NCBI GenBank assembly: GCA_963662175.1
Contig: OY759218.1
Span: 6,378,001 to 6,442,000, forward strand
Length of the DNA: 64,000 nt
Source: Aradus depressus
Lineage: Eukaryota; Arthropoda; Insecta; Hemiptera; Aradidae
Reading direction: 5' to 3'
In this document: positions 43,510 to 54,279 of the stretch, in pieces
Position numbering within the stretch: position 1 is the first letter of the stretch
How the letters are laid out: each line of letters opens with the position of its first letter
Position numbers and translations under genes: made by a program
Notes under the pieces: model-generated
Database searches by the model: none
The model's input: the letters and a program-made list of their open reading frames with translations, nothing else
What the model was told of the DNA's origin: nothing

Positions 43510-43665
43510 AGCAGCCGGTGGGAAGCAGGAAACTCAGCTAGCGGCGCCGGGAGGGAACAGAGCCTAATTCTGAGCAAGCTGGACGAAATAATGAGGGCGA
43601 ACATGGAGAGGTTCGACGTAAGAGCCGCATGGACGGCCTGGCAGGCCCCCTATCAATAGCAGACA
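43510..43665 (+). pseudogene. GC-rich coding-like fragment
   Basis: A short open stretch REQSLILSKLDEIMRANMER then FDVRAAWTAWQAPYQ and a stop. Much richer in GC than its flanks and coiled-coil-like, as in LINE ORF1 or gag proteins, but too short to assign. Confidence 0.25.
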
Positions 43666-43929
43666 CGAGAAGGAGGGGGATATCACTGCTGATGCTAGGG
43701 ATGGGTGATAGTCGATAGTGCTATCAATATTAATTTTTCTTCATTACAGGGGATTGGACGTTTTGAATAAAAAAAAAATTAAAAAAAGAAGTTTATCGAA
43801 ATGTTCATATATATTTTAAAAAAAGTTGCGATGTTAATCAACTTCGATCGATTGTTTTCCTAGAAATATTTGAATATTTTGAATGAACGTTTGCTACTTG
43901 TGAACACAAAACCAATCCAATCCCCCCAC

Positions 43930-44215
43930 CCCCCCCCCTAATCCCCCCTTCCCCTAGGTCGATTTGGGTGAAAAACAATAGGCGTCGTCGTTAGAGGATT
44001 CTGGATTCACGTATAAAATTTCGTCTCGATACATTCATTCTATCGGGAGTTATAGTGTTCACAGACTCACACACAGACCGACAAACTTTTTTTTTTTACA
44101 TATTTGAAATTTAGAGATCGGAAAACATGATTCTGTTGAGAACTCCGCATCAAATATTTAGCTGATTGCATAACTTCCCATATACTTTATATAGCTGGGG
44201 AATTTAAAGCTGTAA
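43930..44215 (-). repeat. Family H copy, partial
   Basis: CCCCTAGGTCGATTTGGGTG AAAAACAATAGGCGTCGTC, TCGATACATTCATTCTATCG GGAG, ACTTCCCATATACTTTATAT AGCTGGGG hairpin end. Confidence 0.7.
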
Positions 44216-44219
44216 AAAT

Positions 44220-45030
44220 AGGAAAAAATGTTAGATGTAACAAAACATGAAATTTCAGAAAAGGACTGTTGGAACAATTCAAGGCAACACTTGATTAACA
44301 TAGGATTCGTTAAAAAACTATAATGAAAATTTGCAAAATTAAATGGGTGACCTTGTTTTATTACATACGGCATAAAACATAACCGCCCGACCGAAATTTT
44401 CTTTATAATTTTTGAACATATCTAAGGTTCAGCTTTTGTAGCAATGAACTGTCACAACGGCCCTTCTCTCGAATTTGGTGTTTTGTTACCTTTAGGTAAC
44501 ATATCCTATTATAGACTTTTTACAGTTTTTTGGGTTATATTTGACTTATTTTCTTAGGCAGGTTTTTTGTTTATTTTTAATTATTTTATTTTATGTTTCT
44601 ATTTATTCAGTTTTGAGACTTAGTTTATAGGTATAAAAATTTGATATAGTAAAAAAGCAGCTTTGAATTTTAATTTTTTTCCCACTCAGTCAAATAAACT
44701 TTGGTGAGAAAAATTTGCAGAAAAACATACAATTTCGCATATTTCTTGTACTGTTTTAAAGCAGATTCATTTTTATAAATACATAAATTTGAATAAAAAT
44801 AAATGTATGAACTAGGCAATATGATTCCACAGGAACTCCATTATAAATTTTCTAGTGGATATTAAAAAAAAAGTCTTTCTTATGAAGACCATTAATTTTT
44901 TTAATTTAATTTCTTTAAAATTATTTTTATATTTAATTCTAATGTTAATGTCCATCCTAAACCTTTAACTGCAGATTAGTTGTAAGGGTAATAGGGTACT
45001 TGAAAATATGAATAAGAAATAATATTAAAA
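44220..45030. other. AT-rich stretch, nothing recognised
   Basis: A 71-codon minus frame at 44158-44373 overlaps the H end and is not recognised. Confidence 0.35.
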
Positions 45031-45033
45031 AAG

Positions 45034-45438
45034 TCGTCAACGTACATGGCCAGCACAAATAGAGCTCTCCCTCTAAAACCAACCGACCATCACAAATCTA
45101 TCGTTCACTTACTTATTGCTCCTTTTAAATCCTCATATTATACATTTATGGAATTGGAATTTATTAGGGTTTGGGAGTTGGGTTTCTCTCCTCTTCTGCC
45201 GATTTCGCGGAAAATTAATATGTTTCATTATTAGAAGGTTCTGAATAAACATATAAAATTTCGTGTATATACATTCATTCTGTTGGTAGTTATCGTGTTC
45301 ACAGACAGACATGAGATTTTTTTTTATTCATTTATTGTATCATCGAGAACGTGAAATTCCGGTGAAAACTCCAAATCGAATTTCTGACCGATTATTTAAC
45401 TTCCCCCATACTTCTTCAAATAGCTGGGTAGTAAAAAA
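45034..45438 (-). repeat. Family H copy with internal loss
   Basis: GTCGTCAACGTACATGGCCA GCAC start; two subrepeats; ends ACTTCCCCCATACTTCTTCA AATAGCTGGG. Confidence 0.65.
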
Positions 45439-45584
45439 TATATATTAAATAATATATATTAAAATATTAAAAAAATAATGTTTTTAGATATGAAACATGA
45501 TTTTTTTATTATGGTTATTTTATTATTTTTAAACAATGAAATGAAAAATTCTGAGAAGATTTCCTCTAACATAAACATTTTTAG

Positions 45585-45995
45585 TTGAAGTTTAAATTTT
45601 TTTATTGTTCCTATTGTCTTCAAGAAGTGGGGAAGGGCATTGAAGAAATGAATTCCTTTATGAGTTATACTTTTATTAAACAGAAAAAAACAATGTTTAA
45701 TTATCTGAAATTCTTCTTTCTTCTTGGTATCCTAATCATGACCAATATTGTTAAGATGAAAAATATTTTTATTTTTATGGATTTTAAGTTTTTCAGATAT
45801 TTCTCTGCAGCTTATTCTTTGTTTAGTATTATTTATTATTCTTAGTGCTTTCTTTTGAAGTCTAAAAGTAATATTCCAGCTATAAGCTCTCCAATGTATT
45901 AAACAATAATTGATTATGATTATAAAATAATTATTGATTATTGATAATTGATTATCCTTTATGCGCCACAGCAAAGCCAGTGCAGACATCATATA
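45585..45995 (-). pseudogene. CR1/Jockey-type reverse transcriptase C-terminal fragment, copy 1
   Basis: Minus sense: FIIIINYCLIHWRAYSWNIT, FRLQKKALRIINNTKQRISC REISEKLKI, then after a shift IHKGIH/SFINECISFFNALP-like and LKTIGTIKKFKFKL-like stretches. LQKKALRIIN and the FFN.LP..LK...F...L tail are typical of the RT end of CR1/Jockey/Daphne-like LINEs. Parallel to 63160-64000. Confidence 0.72.
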
Positions 45996-46069
45996 GTTGG
46001 GGAAGAAATATACTATATTGGTAATTATGTTATATTTATATAAAGTAGATCTTCTAAAGTGTAATAATC

Positions 46070-46390
46070 TATATGAATAAAGCTGAAACGGGGTTTGTTT
46101 GTTTGTGTGTTCGTTCCAACATCACGCTGGTCGGATTGTTATGAAATTTCACATGTAGTATTCTTAAAAGCGAAATTTAAAAAATATGCTATGTGACATC
46201 ACAATGTGACAATACAAAATTTTGCGAAAGTACGACTAAAAAAAATCCAGAACTTAACTTTGAACTAGAAAAATGAGCAAGATGTCATTTGAAAGCTCTC
46301 ATCTCACTGAACAAAAATTTGATTACAACTTTTTCAAGAAATTAATAATTAACCCTTTATTTGTCTGTATGTGTATGAGCCCTTTATAAC
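46070..46390. repeat. Transposon-like words, unassigned
   Basis: TGAATAAAGCTGAAACGGGG TTTGTTTGTTTGTGTG, CTGGTCGGATTGTTATGAAA TTTCACA resembles the start of dispersed insect DNA elements. Related sequence near 20560-20650. Boundaries unclear. Confidence 0.35.
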
Positions 46391-46400
46391 TTAATGAATA

Positions 46401-46619
46401 GACGGTGACGGTGGCCGTGCGGGCTAAAGCCTAGGGCTTTTCTCAAATGGACGCATCATGGTCTGCGGGTTCGAATCCCATCCGGGAGTGTTTTATTTCG
46501 TAGACAGAGCTCCCTCCCGGGCCCATGAATATCCTAAATATCTAGACTACACCTTTATAAGTGACATGGCTATTATGCATCGTTCATAAAGTAAAATATA
46601 AAAATAACAATAAAAAAAT
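46401..46619 (+). mobile_element. SINE-B, full-length reference copy (219 bp)
   Basis: Head GGTGGCCGTGCGGGCTAAAG resembles a tRNA-Ser/Leu A-box region, and TGCGGGTTCGAATCCCATCC is a good B box; an extra arm lies between. Body TTTTATTTCGTAGACAGAGC TCCCTCCC, A-rich end. Target duplication CTTAATGAATA at 46390-46400 and 46620-46630. The head could fold partly as a tRNA, but it sits in a duplication-flanked repeat, so it is not called a tRNA gene. Confidence 0.9.
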
Positions 46620-46804
46620 CTTAATGAATAAACCAACATCTATGAAACTGATTTTTGTTTAATTTCTTCCTCATTCTTTGAAAAAAAAACTTTTCAGCTT
46701 TCGAAGTTTGGCTAGTAATTTGGTGAGAGAAACTTCGAAGTCTAGTACAATAGTTGCAATCTTCAGCACCAATTACAATCAATTGCTATACAACTTATTC
46801 TATT

Positions 46805-46975
46805 TTTTTACTTCTCCAGATTTACGAAGTGTAGGAAAGTTACGTAATCGGTCAGAAATTTGATGTCAAGTTTTCAACAGAATTTCATGCTTTCCGACTT
46901 CCAGATTCCAAATATAAAAAAAAAACAAATGTTGTCTGTCTGTGTGTGTTTCTGAATCCGATAATTATTGATAGA
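46805..46975 (+). repeat. Family H fragment
   Basis: CTTCTCCAGATTTACGAAGT, GTTACGTAATCGGTCAGAAA TTTGATGTCAAGTTTTCAAC, GTCTGTGTGTGTTTCTGAAT. Confidence 0.6.
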
Positions 46976-47194
46976 ATTAATAAAAATAAAGCTAAAAAGA
47001 ATAAAATAACCAAACATTATTTGATACAATGTTTTCATTTTTATTTTTTGGACAGAGTCCCTCCACACCTTAAAAGTCAATTTAATGTACGTTATTTTTT
47101 TATTTGTTCATTTATAATTGATTTATACACATATATATATATTTTTTTAATATATTGTTATAGTTACATTGTTTTCTTTTTCTTTTCTATATCT

Positions 47195-47545
47195 CGCCCA
47201 TTGGGACCTGATGAAGAGAAGTAAGAACGTCCCGAAACATCGTTGGGATAAAGACACTTCCGAAGAGTTTTTGAAAAATAGTTATCTTAATTTTTATTAA
47301 ATTGAAAAAAGTGTCTACTTATTATAAATGTATCTATGTATTAATATTTTTTTACACTCATATATTTCTCAAGTATTTATTCATTCAGTTTTTATTAATT
47401 TCATTTTACTTTTTCAGTAGTTTTGTTATAACTACTTATCATTCATGTGTTAGACTCAAGTAGTTATAAATCTAATTTATAAGCTATCTTAATGCATACA
47501 TTTTTTTGACGTATGCTATTACCATTTATTGGATAAACTGAAAAA
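47195..47545 (+). repeat. Penelope-type terminal motif plus family T
   Basis: GGGACCTGATGAAGAGAAGT AAGAACGTCCCGAAACATCG, then GTGTCTACTTATTATAAATG and ATAAATCTAATTTATAAGCT. Confidence 0.6.
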
Positions 47546-47564
47546 AATGTATTATTATTATCGT

Positions 47565-48085
47565 GAACCCAGAATCCTCTAAGGACGACACCTATTGATT
47601 TTCAGCCAAATCGGCCAGAGGGAAGGGGGGATTTGTGGGGAGATATAACACTGGAACTAATGACTGCCGCTGTAATGAATGTAAGGACATGAAATTTCAA
47701 ATGTAAATTCAAAATCTTACAAGGACGACACATACGAATTTTTAATGAAATCAGCCGAAAGGTAGGGGGATCAGAAGGGGGCTCAACTAAAAAATTCCAA
47801 TAAATGCTGAAGTATTGAATGTGGGTATCAGCATGCAATTTAAAACATAAAGATGATATTGATCGATTCATTTTCTGTGAAATCGGTAGAAGGGATGGGG
47901 AGGACTAGAGAAGGGGTCAACTCAAAAACCCTAATAACTATGTAATGAATGTATCGAAACTAAATTTAGTAAGGATTCAGTCAATTATTGAGTTTTAGCC
48001 CAAACGGTCGACTGGCTTTGGAGGGATTAACTATTAATTACAGCAAAATTATTGCGTGCTGGACACATAGCTCCGACATTTTCAT
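47565..48085 (+). repeat. Family H copy, three to four subrepeats
   Basis: CTAAGGACGACACCTATTGA TTTTCAGCC, CCGCTGTAATGAATGTAAGG ACATGAAATTTCA, GGAAAGCCCAAACGGTCGA-type end region; hairpin end missing. Confidence 0.7.
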
Positions 48086-48089
48086 CTCT

Positions 48090-48830
48090 CTCTCTGTCTC
48101 ATCTAGTATCGAGTACTGGTCAGCAAGAAGGCAACTGTTTCATTCAAAATCATAGACTTTCTTTCATATGAGAAATACTGAAAGGCGATGATGAATCAAA
48201 GACCATAAACAAAACCAATACAACGAAATTATAGTTATATAATATAGTAACTATATTATTTCTTGGATACTACCTGATGCTACATTAATGAAACTTTGCA
48301 CACATTTGTAGTGATATGTAAAATTAAAATCAAAATAACTTAGGGAGGACACGTTCCAACAGCTATATTTGATTTTCTGAAAAATTCTCAGACAAAAAAA
48401 TTGTAAAGAGACACCAATTATAAAAAATGCTCTCTGGGTTTACGTAAAACGCACATACAATTAGAAGTAAAATTATTGTTTTTATTAATTGAATATAATC
48501 TTTTATTTAATTTTTTTTTTTAATGAAATTGCATAAAGTAGTTATTTTCTTTCGAAATTGCATGGGAATAAAAGAGTATTATTGTCGTCAAACTCTACTG
48601 ATAATACAAGTAATTTTCTTAATTGTTTTTCTTTATTTTTTTGTGTAGTAAATGAGAAGTAAATTAATAAAAAATAACTTTTCTAAAAAAAAAAAACTTT
48701 AATTTTTCTTACGAATAATTCAAATTTTAAGAAAATGCCAAATATGTAAAAACCAATTTTTTGAATCTCTCAGTATACCACATAAGGTAAACTTTCGTTC
48801 CAAACACAAAAATAGAATGTACAAAAAAAT
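48090..48830. other. AT-rich intron, nothing recognised
   Basis: No coding or repeat call; precedes (on plus coordinates) the microexon at 48842. Confidence 0.35.
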
Positions 48831-48841
48831 TGTGTACTTAC

Positions 48842-48871
48842 AGTCTTGTTTTCGGCCTCGCCTGGGTTCAG
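48842..48871 (-). CDS. MATH-gene microexon, 30 nt (copy 1)
   Basis: Acceptor TTTTTTGAATATTTACAG, 30-nt exon starting CTGAACCCAGGCG, strong donor GTAAGTACAC. In phase 1, set by exon 52543-52837, it reads AEPRRGRKQ(D) and leaves T to join the 21-nt microexon. In frame 0 it would read LNPGEAENKT. It matches the microexon at 56850-56879 in 20 of 30 bases, and intron flanks match too (TGTGTACTTAC; CTGTAAATATT; GTTCAAATAAAAGT), so the two arose by duplication. Its 30 nt can be included or skipped without shifting frame. A basic insert in a MATH loop could tune partner binding (inference). Confidence 0.65.
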
Positions 48872-49335
48872 CTGTAAATATTCAAAAAAATCAAAAAAAA
48901 GGTTCAAATAAAAGTTGCAGGGAATAAAATGTTGAAAAAAAAATTGTCCTCTTTCAATTTTTGAATAAATTCAATATTGATTGAGATAATGGAAGAAAAT
49001 GGATTATGTATGAAGTAAAGTACGTGACATAGTTGTGTGATTGGAACCGAACTGTAGGCGGCTGTACAAAAAGTTGTGAAGCTCTTATATAATGTATTTT
49101 TGTGAAAACTCGTTGAGTAACAGCGTTAGGCATATAATGAAAATTGACGAACAATAATTCTTAATTAGATGATTTTATATTACATTTATATTAATAATTC
49201 ACATTCCCCTTTTTTTGATATTACTTTTAGGACTGTTACTGATGAACTAGCGATCGATTTACTGGTTCTTCAGATATCTTCAAGAAGTTACTATGATTTT
49301 ACGAATTATTTATAACGTTACTGTTAGTTAGTTAT

Positions 49336-49425
49336 TGTGACTCATGTCCGGGCTTTACCTACGAGGTCTTATCGCCTACTACCAGAGCGCTCTTGGACAT
49401 GAGACTGATTCTACTGTGGGAGGTC
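49336..49425 (-). mobile_element. SINE-A fragment
   Basis: GACTCATGTCCGGGCTTTAC CTACGAGGTCTTATCGCCTA CTACC; GATTCTACTGTGGGAG. Confidence 0.75.
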
Positions 49426-49429
49426 TGGA

Positions 49430-49700
49430 CTACACAAAGAAAATTCCATGTCGATACATTCATTCTATCGGGAGTTCTCGTGTTCACAGACAAACAGACA
49501 AAAATGTTTTCAGGAGGTTGGAGAACTTGAAATTCCGTTAAAAACTCTGCATTCAATTTCTGACCAATTATAAGCCTTCCTCTTTACTTCGTATCGCTTT
49601 TAGCCCAGACAATCGATTGGCTTTGGAAGAAGAGCGATTACGTAATTGATTAATTCTTGCTGGAGAAGTATATTGCCGGTGATTGACCGACGACTTTTTA
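49430..49700. repeat. Family H, two end pieces in opposite sense
   Basis: Minus-sense end (ATTCATTCTATCGGGAGTTC ... CTCTTTACTTCGTATCG) joined at about 49600 to a plus-sense end (GATTAATTCTTGCTGGAGAA GTATATTGCCGGTGATTGAC CG). Confidence 0.65.
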
Positions 49701-49719
49701 ATTAACTATTCATACTATT

Positions 49720-49925
49720 TCACGTACTCTGGTGGACATGTGCCCCACTCTATAGTGAGAGTCCTAGTTTATTCACTAGGTTTGGGATTATTGCTTAACG
49801 TCCCATCAGAAGGACAGCAGTCTCAAGGTTTTTTTCACCTCCTAGATAAAAAAACCTAAGGGCTCGGCTTGGTTTCGAACCCGCGATCATGAACTCAGAA
49901 GACAACCACGCTACCTCTGACCTAC
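49720..49925 (-). mobile_element. SINE-A copy with head
   Basis: CTCTGGTGGACATGTGCCCC, GCTTAACGTCCCATCAGAAG, GTTTCGAACCCGCGATC (B box in reverse), CGCTACCTCTGACCTACACG CGCCC (head). Confidence 0.82.
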
Positions 49926-49944
49926 ACGCGCCCTCATAACCAAT

Positions 49945-50130
49945 ACTAATGTAACAGAAAGGGCCTTAGATGACATTAAGGGTCGAAACGTTCTGGAAGA
50001 CCGAATGTCTTTGTTTTTATCAAATAGTTTTGTTTTTGGCCTTATGTTCTTTCTCCAGGACGGGACTCGAACCCGCAACCATGTTAAGACCATCTAAAAG
50101 CTTAATGGTTTCTGAAACTTTTCACCGTTT
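49945..50130 (-). mobile_element. Penelope-type motif joined to a tRNA-like SINE head
   Basis: GATGACATTAAGGGTCGAAA CGTTCTGG on the left; reverse of 50055-50095 gives CTTAACATGGTTGCGGGTTC GAGTCCCGTCC, with a clean B box, similar to SINE-B heads. Boundaries unclear. Confidence 0.5.
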
Positions 50131-50284
50131 TGTAAGGTCGAAAAGAAGTAATCCTCGTGTTCAATGCTAACATCAATAAATTTAATTGAAGGAAATAAAT
50201 AAAATTGTAATTTATTTATTAGTCATGGCCACGGCTTTCTTTATTTATTAACTTTTTTAGAATTAACTTTATTTATTCAAACAT

Positions 50285-50800
50285 TTGATGTAGCGGCCTG
50301 GCCATTATAATTATTATTTATACTAGTGATATTTGATCAGATGATATAAATTGTTAAATGTTCGGTGTAAATTTAAAGGTTGTTGGTTTTTTGAGGGTTT
50401 TGCAAACTGCACCGGGGTGCATCACTATTATAGTGCTTTCTTCTGTTCACATCAGGAGTCGACCAACCAACTGAACACCGAGTAGCCGGTCTCCGCAGAT
50501 CCAGCCCCAGGTACTATACGTTCCGGTCCCGCGAATCAACTCCACCCTGGCCTGCTCATATAGCGGAGCTCATTAAATTATTGCGAATACATGTTTTAAG
50601 CTGCTTTGTTGTTGCATTTGGTTAGTGGCTTCAATGGCATCCCGATTTAAGCACTTAATGCACCTGCCTGGCTTCAGTGGTTACCTCGACTCACGCTTTT
50701 AATCTAGTTCAGTGGTGACCCCGACTCAGTACTCAAAGTAGCGGCCTGTCTTCACTGGTGACCCGGATTCAAGCACTCAATGAATAGAGTTAATATGAGA
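50285..50800 (+). repeat. LTR-like region with tandem subrepeats
   Basis: Three to four diverged units of about 50-55 bp: CCTGGCTTCAGTGGTTACCT CGACTCACG (50669), TTCAGTGGTGACCCCGACTC AG (50708), CTGTCTTCACTGGTGACCCG GATTCAAGCACTCAATG (50747). TGGTGACCCCGAC resembles primer-binding sites of some LTR elements; a solo LTR or leader remnant is possible. No second LTR was found. Confidence 0.45.
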
Positions 50801-50839
50801 ATGGATAGAATATATAAGAAACAAGTGAAGTAATGGCAA

Positions 50840-51400
50840 TATGTCATACTATCGACTATTTAAGACACTTCTCTTTAAGCCACTTTCTCTATTCAAGACC
50901 CTGATACTCTTTCTTTCTCTCTTAAGACATTACTCTTAATCATTGAGACACTCCATTCTTACCCATTAAGACACTTCTCCCTTATTCATTAAAACACCAC
51001 TTTCATTCTCTTTTTCCTCTTTAAGACCCCTCTCTTTCTCTTCAAGACACTTCTCTTTTCCAATCTTTCTCTTTACGATGGAAAGTCTTTAAGACATTTA
51101 CTTTTCGCTTGCTTTTAGACACTTCCTTTCTCTATTTATTTAAGATACTTTCGCTCTTCAAGACACCTAAAGACACTTCTCTTTTTAAGACAGAGTCTAA
51201 AGACTTCTCTTAAAAGACCCTCCTTTCTCACTTTAAAGTCACCTCTCTTTTTTTAAAAGACACTTTCTCATTTAAGACACCTAAAGTCACTTCTCTCTTT
51301 CTCATTTTCTTTTCAAGACTGAGTCTTTAAGATGCTCCTCTCTTTTCTTCAAGATTCTTTCTCTCTTCATTCAAAAACACACTTCTTTTATGGTTTCAAA
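50840..51400. repeat. Degenerate pyrimidine-rich array, TTAAGACACTTCTCTTT type
   Basis: The word AAGACACTT or AAGACA followed by CTCTT/TTTCT recurs about 20-25 times with variable spacing (for example AAGACACTTCTCTTTAAGCC at 50862, CATTAAGACACTTCTCCC at 50967, TTCAAGACACTTCTC at 51041). No constant period. Not coding. Confidence 0.8.
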
Positions 51401-51419
51401 GTAACATAATACACAATTA

Positions 51420-51720
51420 TAATGGGTTGGTGGTTTGAGGGGGGAGGAAGGTAAAAAAAGACCCAAGAAGAATTAAGTTCAAAAATGTTCATTGTGTTTG
51501 GAGTTAATTTGGCTGGTTTGAGGCTGGTGGCTCAGAACAGATGTTTTGAGGCTAATCTTGTGCAGGCATCTAGCAAACTTCTCAACTTCCATCAGACCAT
51601 TCCTTAATGATGTTTGTAATGATATTTGAACAAGATAACGCCATTTTACTTTCTAAGTGGTCTTTTGTTCAATTAAAATAAATGATTATTAAAAAATTAT
51701 GATGAGCGGGGATCTGTTTG
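51420..51720. other. No recognisable feature
   Basis: Unique-looking sequence between the pyrimidine-rich array and a family H piece. Confidence 0.35.
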
Positions 51721-51724
51721 TAGA

Positions 51725-52105
51725 ACAAAAATGAATCATTGGCAATGTCCTTCCCATTTACTAAGTTTTCCCTCACCCTCTAACACCAATCGATCGTTTT
51801 GTTAAAAATCAATGGTTCATTTCCACAGGGACTTCTCAATCCTCATACTAAATTTCGTGTCCATACATTCATTAGATCAGCAGTTATTACAGTTTTTGTG
51901 TTATGCAGGAGGGAGGTTCAGAAGAGGGGGGCTCAACTGAAAAACCCTAATAACTGCCGAAGCAATGAATGTATCGGCACGAAATTTATGAGTCCCTGTA
52001 GTTAACTATTGAATCTCAGCCAAGGTTGGTTTTAGTGAAAGAGAGATAACGCAATTGATTAATTCGTGCTTGGGAAGTACATTGCCGGTGATTCACCGAA
52101 AATTG
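51725..52105. repeat. Family H, short inverted pair
   Basis: Minus-sense 51725-51905 (CAATCGATCGTTTTGTTAAA AATCAATGG; ATTCATTAGATCAGCAGTTA) followed by plus-sense 51905-52105 ending GGGAAGTACATTGCCGGTGA TTCACCGA. Confidence 0.65.
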
Positions 52106-52542
52106 GGACAACAAACTCCGGTGAAAAAGCAACAGAATTTCTGATCGATTACATTACTTTCCCTATACTATAGCTGGGGAAATGATGAATGATGGGAAAT
52201 GAGTAACTCATCAAATTTGTCTTGAAAAAATAATTGCGATTTAATGAAAAAAAACATCCAAAAAGATTTAGAGTGATAACGAAATCGTATCTGATTATTT
52301 CTGAGCTGTGAAAGTTCATTGCCGATGATTCACCGACCACATTTTCTTATTTTAAAACATGTTAATTTAAGAGTAGAGCAACGACAGCCATTATTAATAA
52401 AATGAAAAATGGCTTCCCCAAGACATTCCATCAATTTAATTAGCCAATTATAACGTGGGCGGGGCACTATGCGCTGTGACGTTACATTTCTCAGGTCAAC
52501 TTCTCCACGACCATACTATAGATACTATATTCATGTACTCAC

Positions 52543-52837
52543 CAACACTGTCTTTGACGCCATGCGGATACACAGCCAAACTCCAGTCAAAGCCTCCAAA
52601 CGTGAAGTAGTTGGACTCCAATTTGGTTCTCTTACTTGGAGTAACGGGATGGTTTGGATTCAAGATACGAAGTGATGCCGGAATACGAAATTCAGTGTCG
52701 AAAACTGTTCGGATGTGACCCAAGCATAGCTCCAATTGAAATTCCCCATTGGCATCAGCGAAGTTTCTAGTGTAGATGTCTGAAACAGGTATGTAGTTTC
52801 GATTTCCTTGAGCAGGGCAGTCAAGAGTGAATTTCAC
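52543..52837 (-). CDS. MATH-domain protein exon, 295 nt
   Basis: A T-rich tract and CCACAG acceptor precede 52837; a GTGAGTAC donor follows 52543. 98 codons plus one base: VKFTLDCPAQGNRNYIPVSD, IYTRNFADANGEFQLELCLG, IRTVFDTEFRIPAS, ESNYFTFGGFDWSLAVYPHG, VKDSV. GG(F)DWxLxxYPxG is the MATH/TRAF core signature. The exon starts in phase 0 and ends in phase 1, matching the microexons at 48.8 and 22.8 kb and exon 2580-2785; the following strand RLALYLN is the expected next MATH strand. Conserved-looking, no stops, balanced codon use against AT-rich flanks: a real host exon. Likely an intracellular adaptor; exact gene not recognised. Confidence 0.9.
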
Positions 52838-52949
52838 CTGTGGAAAAAAAAAAAAAGTTAAATTAAATAAAATATACAATCCAAAAGTTATGGTTCCACC
52901 ATATGAAAATGTTTAATTCCATTGAATAATCCTAAAAATAATTTTTTTA

Positions 52950-53210
52950 CTTCCATAGCCAAACGAAGTATAGGGTACATGTAATCGGTCTGTATCTATC
53001 GACACGATAACTCCTGATAGAATGTATCTATCTACGCGATATTTTTCAAGTTTATTCGGAACCCTATATTAGGAGGATCAGAGGGGGGAATATATCGACA
53101 TGAAATTTAGTACGAGGATTCAGAAGCCCCTATGTAAGTCAAATATTTTTGGAATCAGGGGGGTCGGAAAATATGAAATTCTGGGGAAAACTCATCATCC
53201 AAATTCTGAC
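52950..53210 (+). repeat. Family H fragment, rearranged
   Basis: ACTTCCATAGCCAAACGAAG TATAGGG, CACGATAACTCCTGATAGAA TGTATC, GAGGATTCAGAAGCCCCTAT GTAAGTCAA. Confidence 0.6.
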
Positions 53211-53287
53211 TTCGAATAGCAGGGAGAGAAATAGAGATAATAGTAGGTACCTATTTCGTCTAGTTGTATTAATTAATAAAGTAAATG

Positions 53288-53370
53288 ATAAAAATGTAAC
53301 CTCGGCTGAGTTTGTAACCCCCGATCTTGAGCTCAATAGGCAACCACGCTACCTATGAGATACTCGATTC
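53288..53370 (-). mobile_element. SINE-A head fragment
   Basis: Reverse gives GGTAGCGTGGTTGCCTATTG AGCTCAAGATCGGGGGTTAC AAAC, with the A/B-box region of SINE-A. Confidence 0.65.
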
Positions 53371-53389
53371 TCTACTACAGTGTCGTCCC

Positions 53390-54185
53390 AACTTTTTTCA
53401 CAGAGATACTGTGAAAGACCTAATAAAAAATATAAAGAAAAACGAATGTTTTTTAAAAGTTATATAGTTCACAAGTTATATAAATTATATAGGACTTTCG
53501 GTATTGCTACCATCTTCAGGTAGACTTCCTTCAGCCCCCACAGGGGTTTCCCGTCTCTCCTGTACAGTTATGTCTTAAAATATGGAAAACATGAAAAATG
53601 AAATTTCGTATCTAATTGAAATCTTAATAATAAGAGAAAAATTTTAAAAATAGTATGTGCTGATTAAAATACAAACAAATTTATATGCATATATGAAATA
53701 AATCGAAGATGACAATAATAAGTATATAAATAAACATAAAAATACATAAAATAAAGATACACACTTTTTTGTGGAAGTAAGTACTTATACACAGAGATTG
53801 GAGGATTATATTATTGGCGATAAAAGGGGTGAAAATGTGAGATTGGTCTTATCATTCAAACAATTTCCTTTTTGTAGTGCTCTGTTTATTTCCAGTTGTT
53901 CCAGTGAGTTAAGTAATGTACCTTTGTCACAAAAACGTAGGTATTGTATGCCTGTATTAAGATCGAAATGGTGTTTATTTTCGTTGATGTGTTGTGCGAA
54001 AGTTAATTTGACTGAGTTGTATGTTGTGTCAGTGTTCAACCCTATTTCTGATACGTGTTCTTTTACCCTATTTTTAATTTGTCTCCCAGTTTGACCTATA
54101 TAAACAAAATTACAAGAACTAAATTATAGTTGGTAAACTCCACTTTTTTCTTTTCTTTTAGTTTGGTCTTTAGTGTTGTTCAGAT
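53390..54185 (-). pseudogene. Penelope-like element copy B: GIY-YIG endonuclease and 3' tail
   Basis: Minus sense from about 54185: SGVYQL*FSSCNFVYIGQTG RQ, then VKEHVSEIGLNTDTTYNS, FAQHINENKHHFDLNTGIQY, LRFCDKGTLLNSLEQLEINR, ending SPLLSPII and a stop at about 53806. GVY...VYIGQTGR is the GIY-YIG nuclease core found C-terminal to the RT in Penelope-like elements; the E of EQLEI fits the family's conserved acidic residue. One stop interrupts the core. The RT is absent. 53390-53800 is the tail with CTTCAGCCCCCACAGGGGTT and TCTTAAAATATGGAAAAC. Confidence 0.85.
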
Positions 54186-54279
54186 GTTTGTATATTGTAT
54201 TATTTTTATGAAACCTATACACATTTTTTCCTTATATTTTTTTTTATTTGACCTTGAATGCCTATTCATGCCATAAATA

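Noticed and set aside
46401..46495. A tRNA-Ser/Leu gene
   Set aside because: The head sits in a 219-bp repeat with duplication and A-rich tail, and shares sequence with 39900-39990; called a SINE instead.
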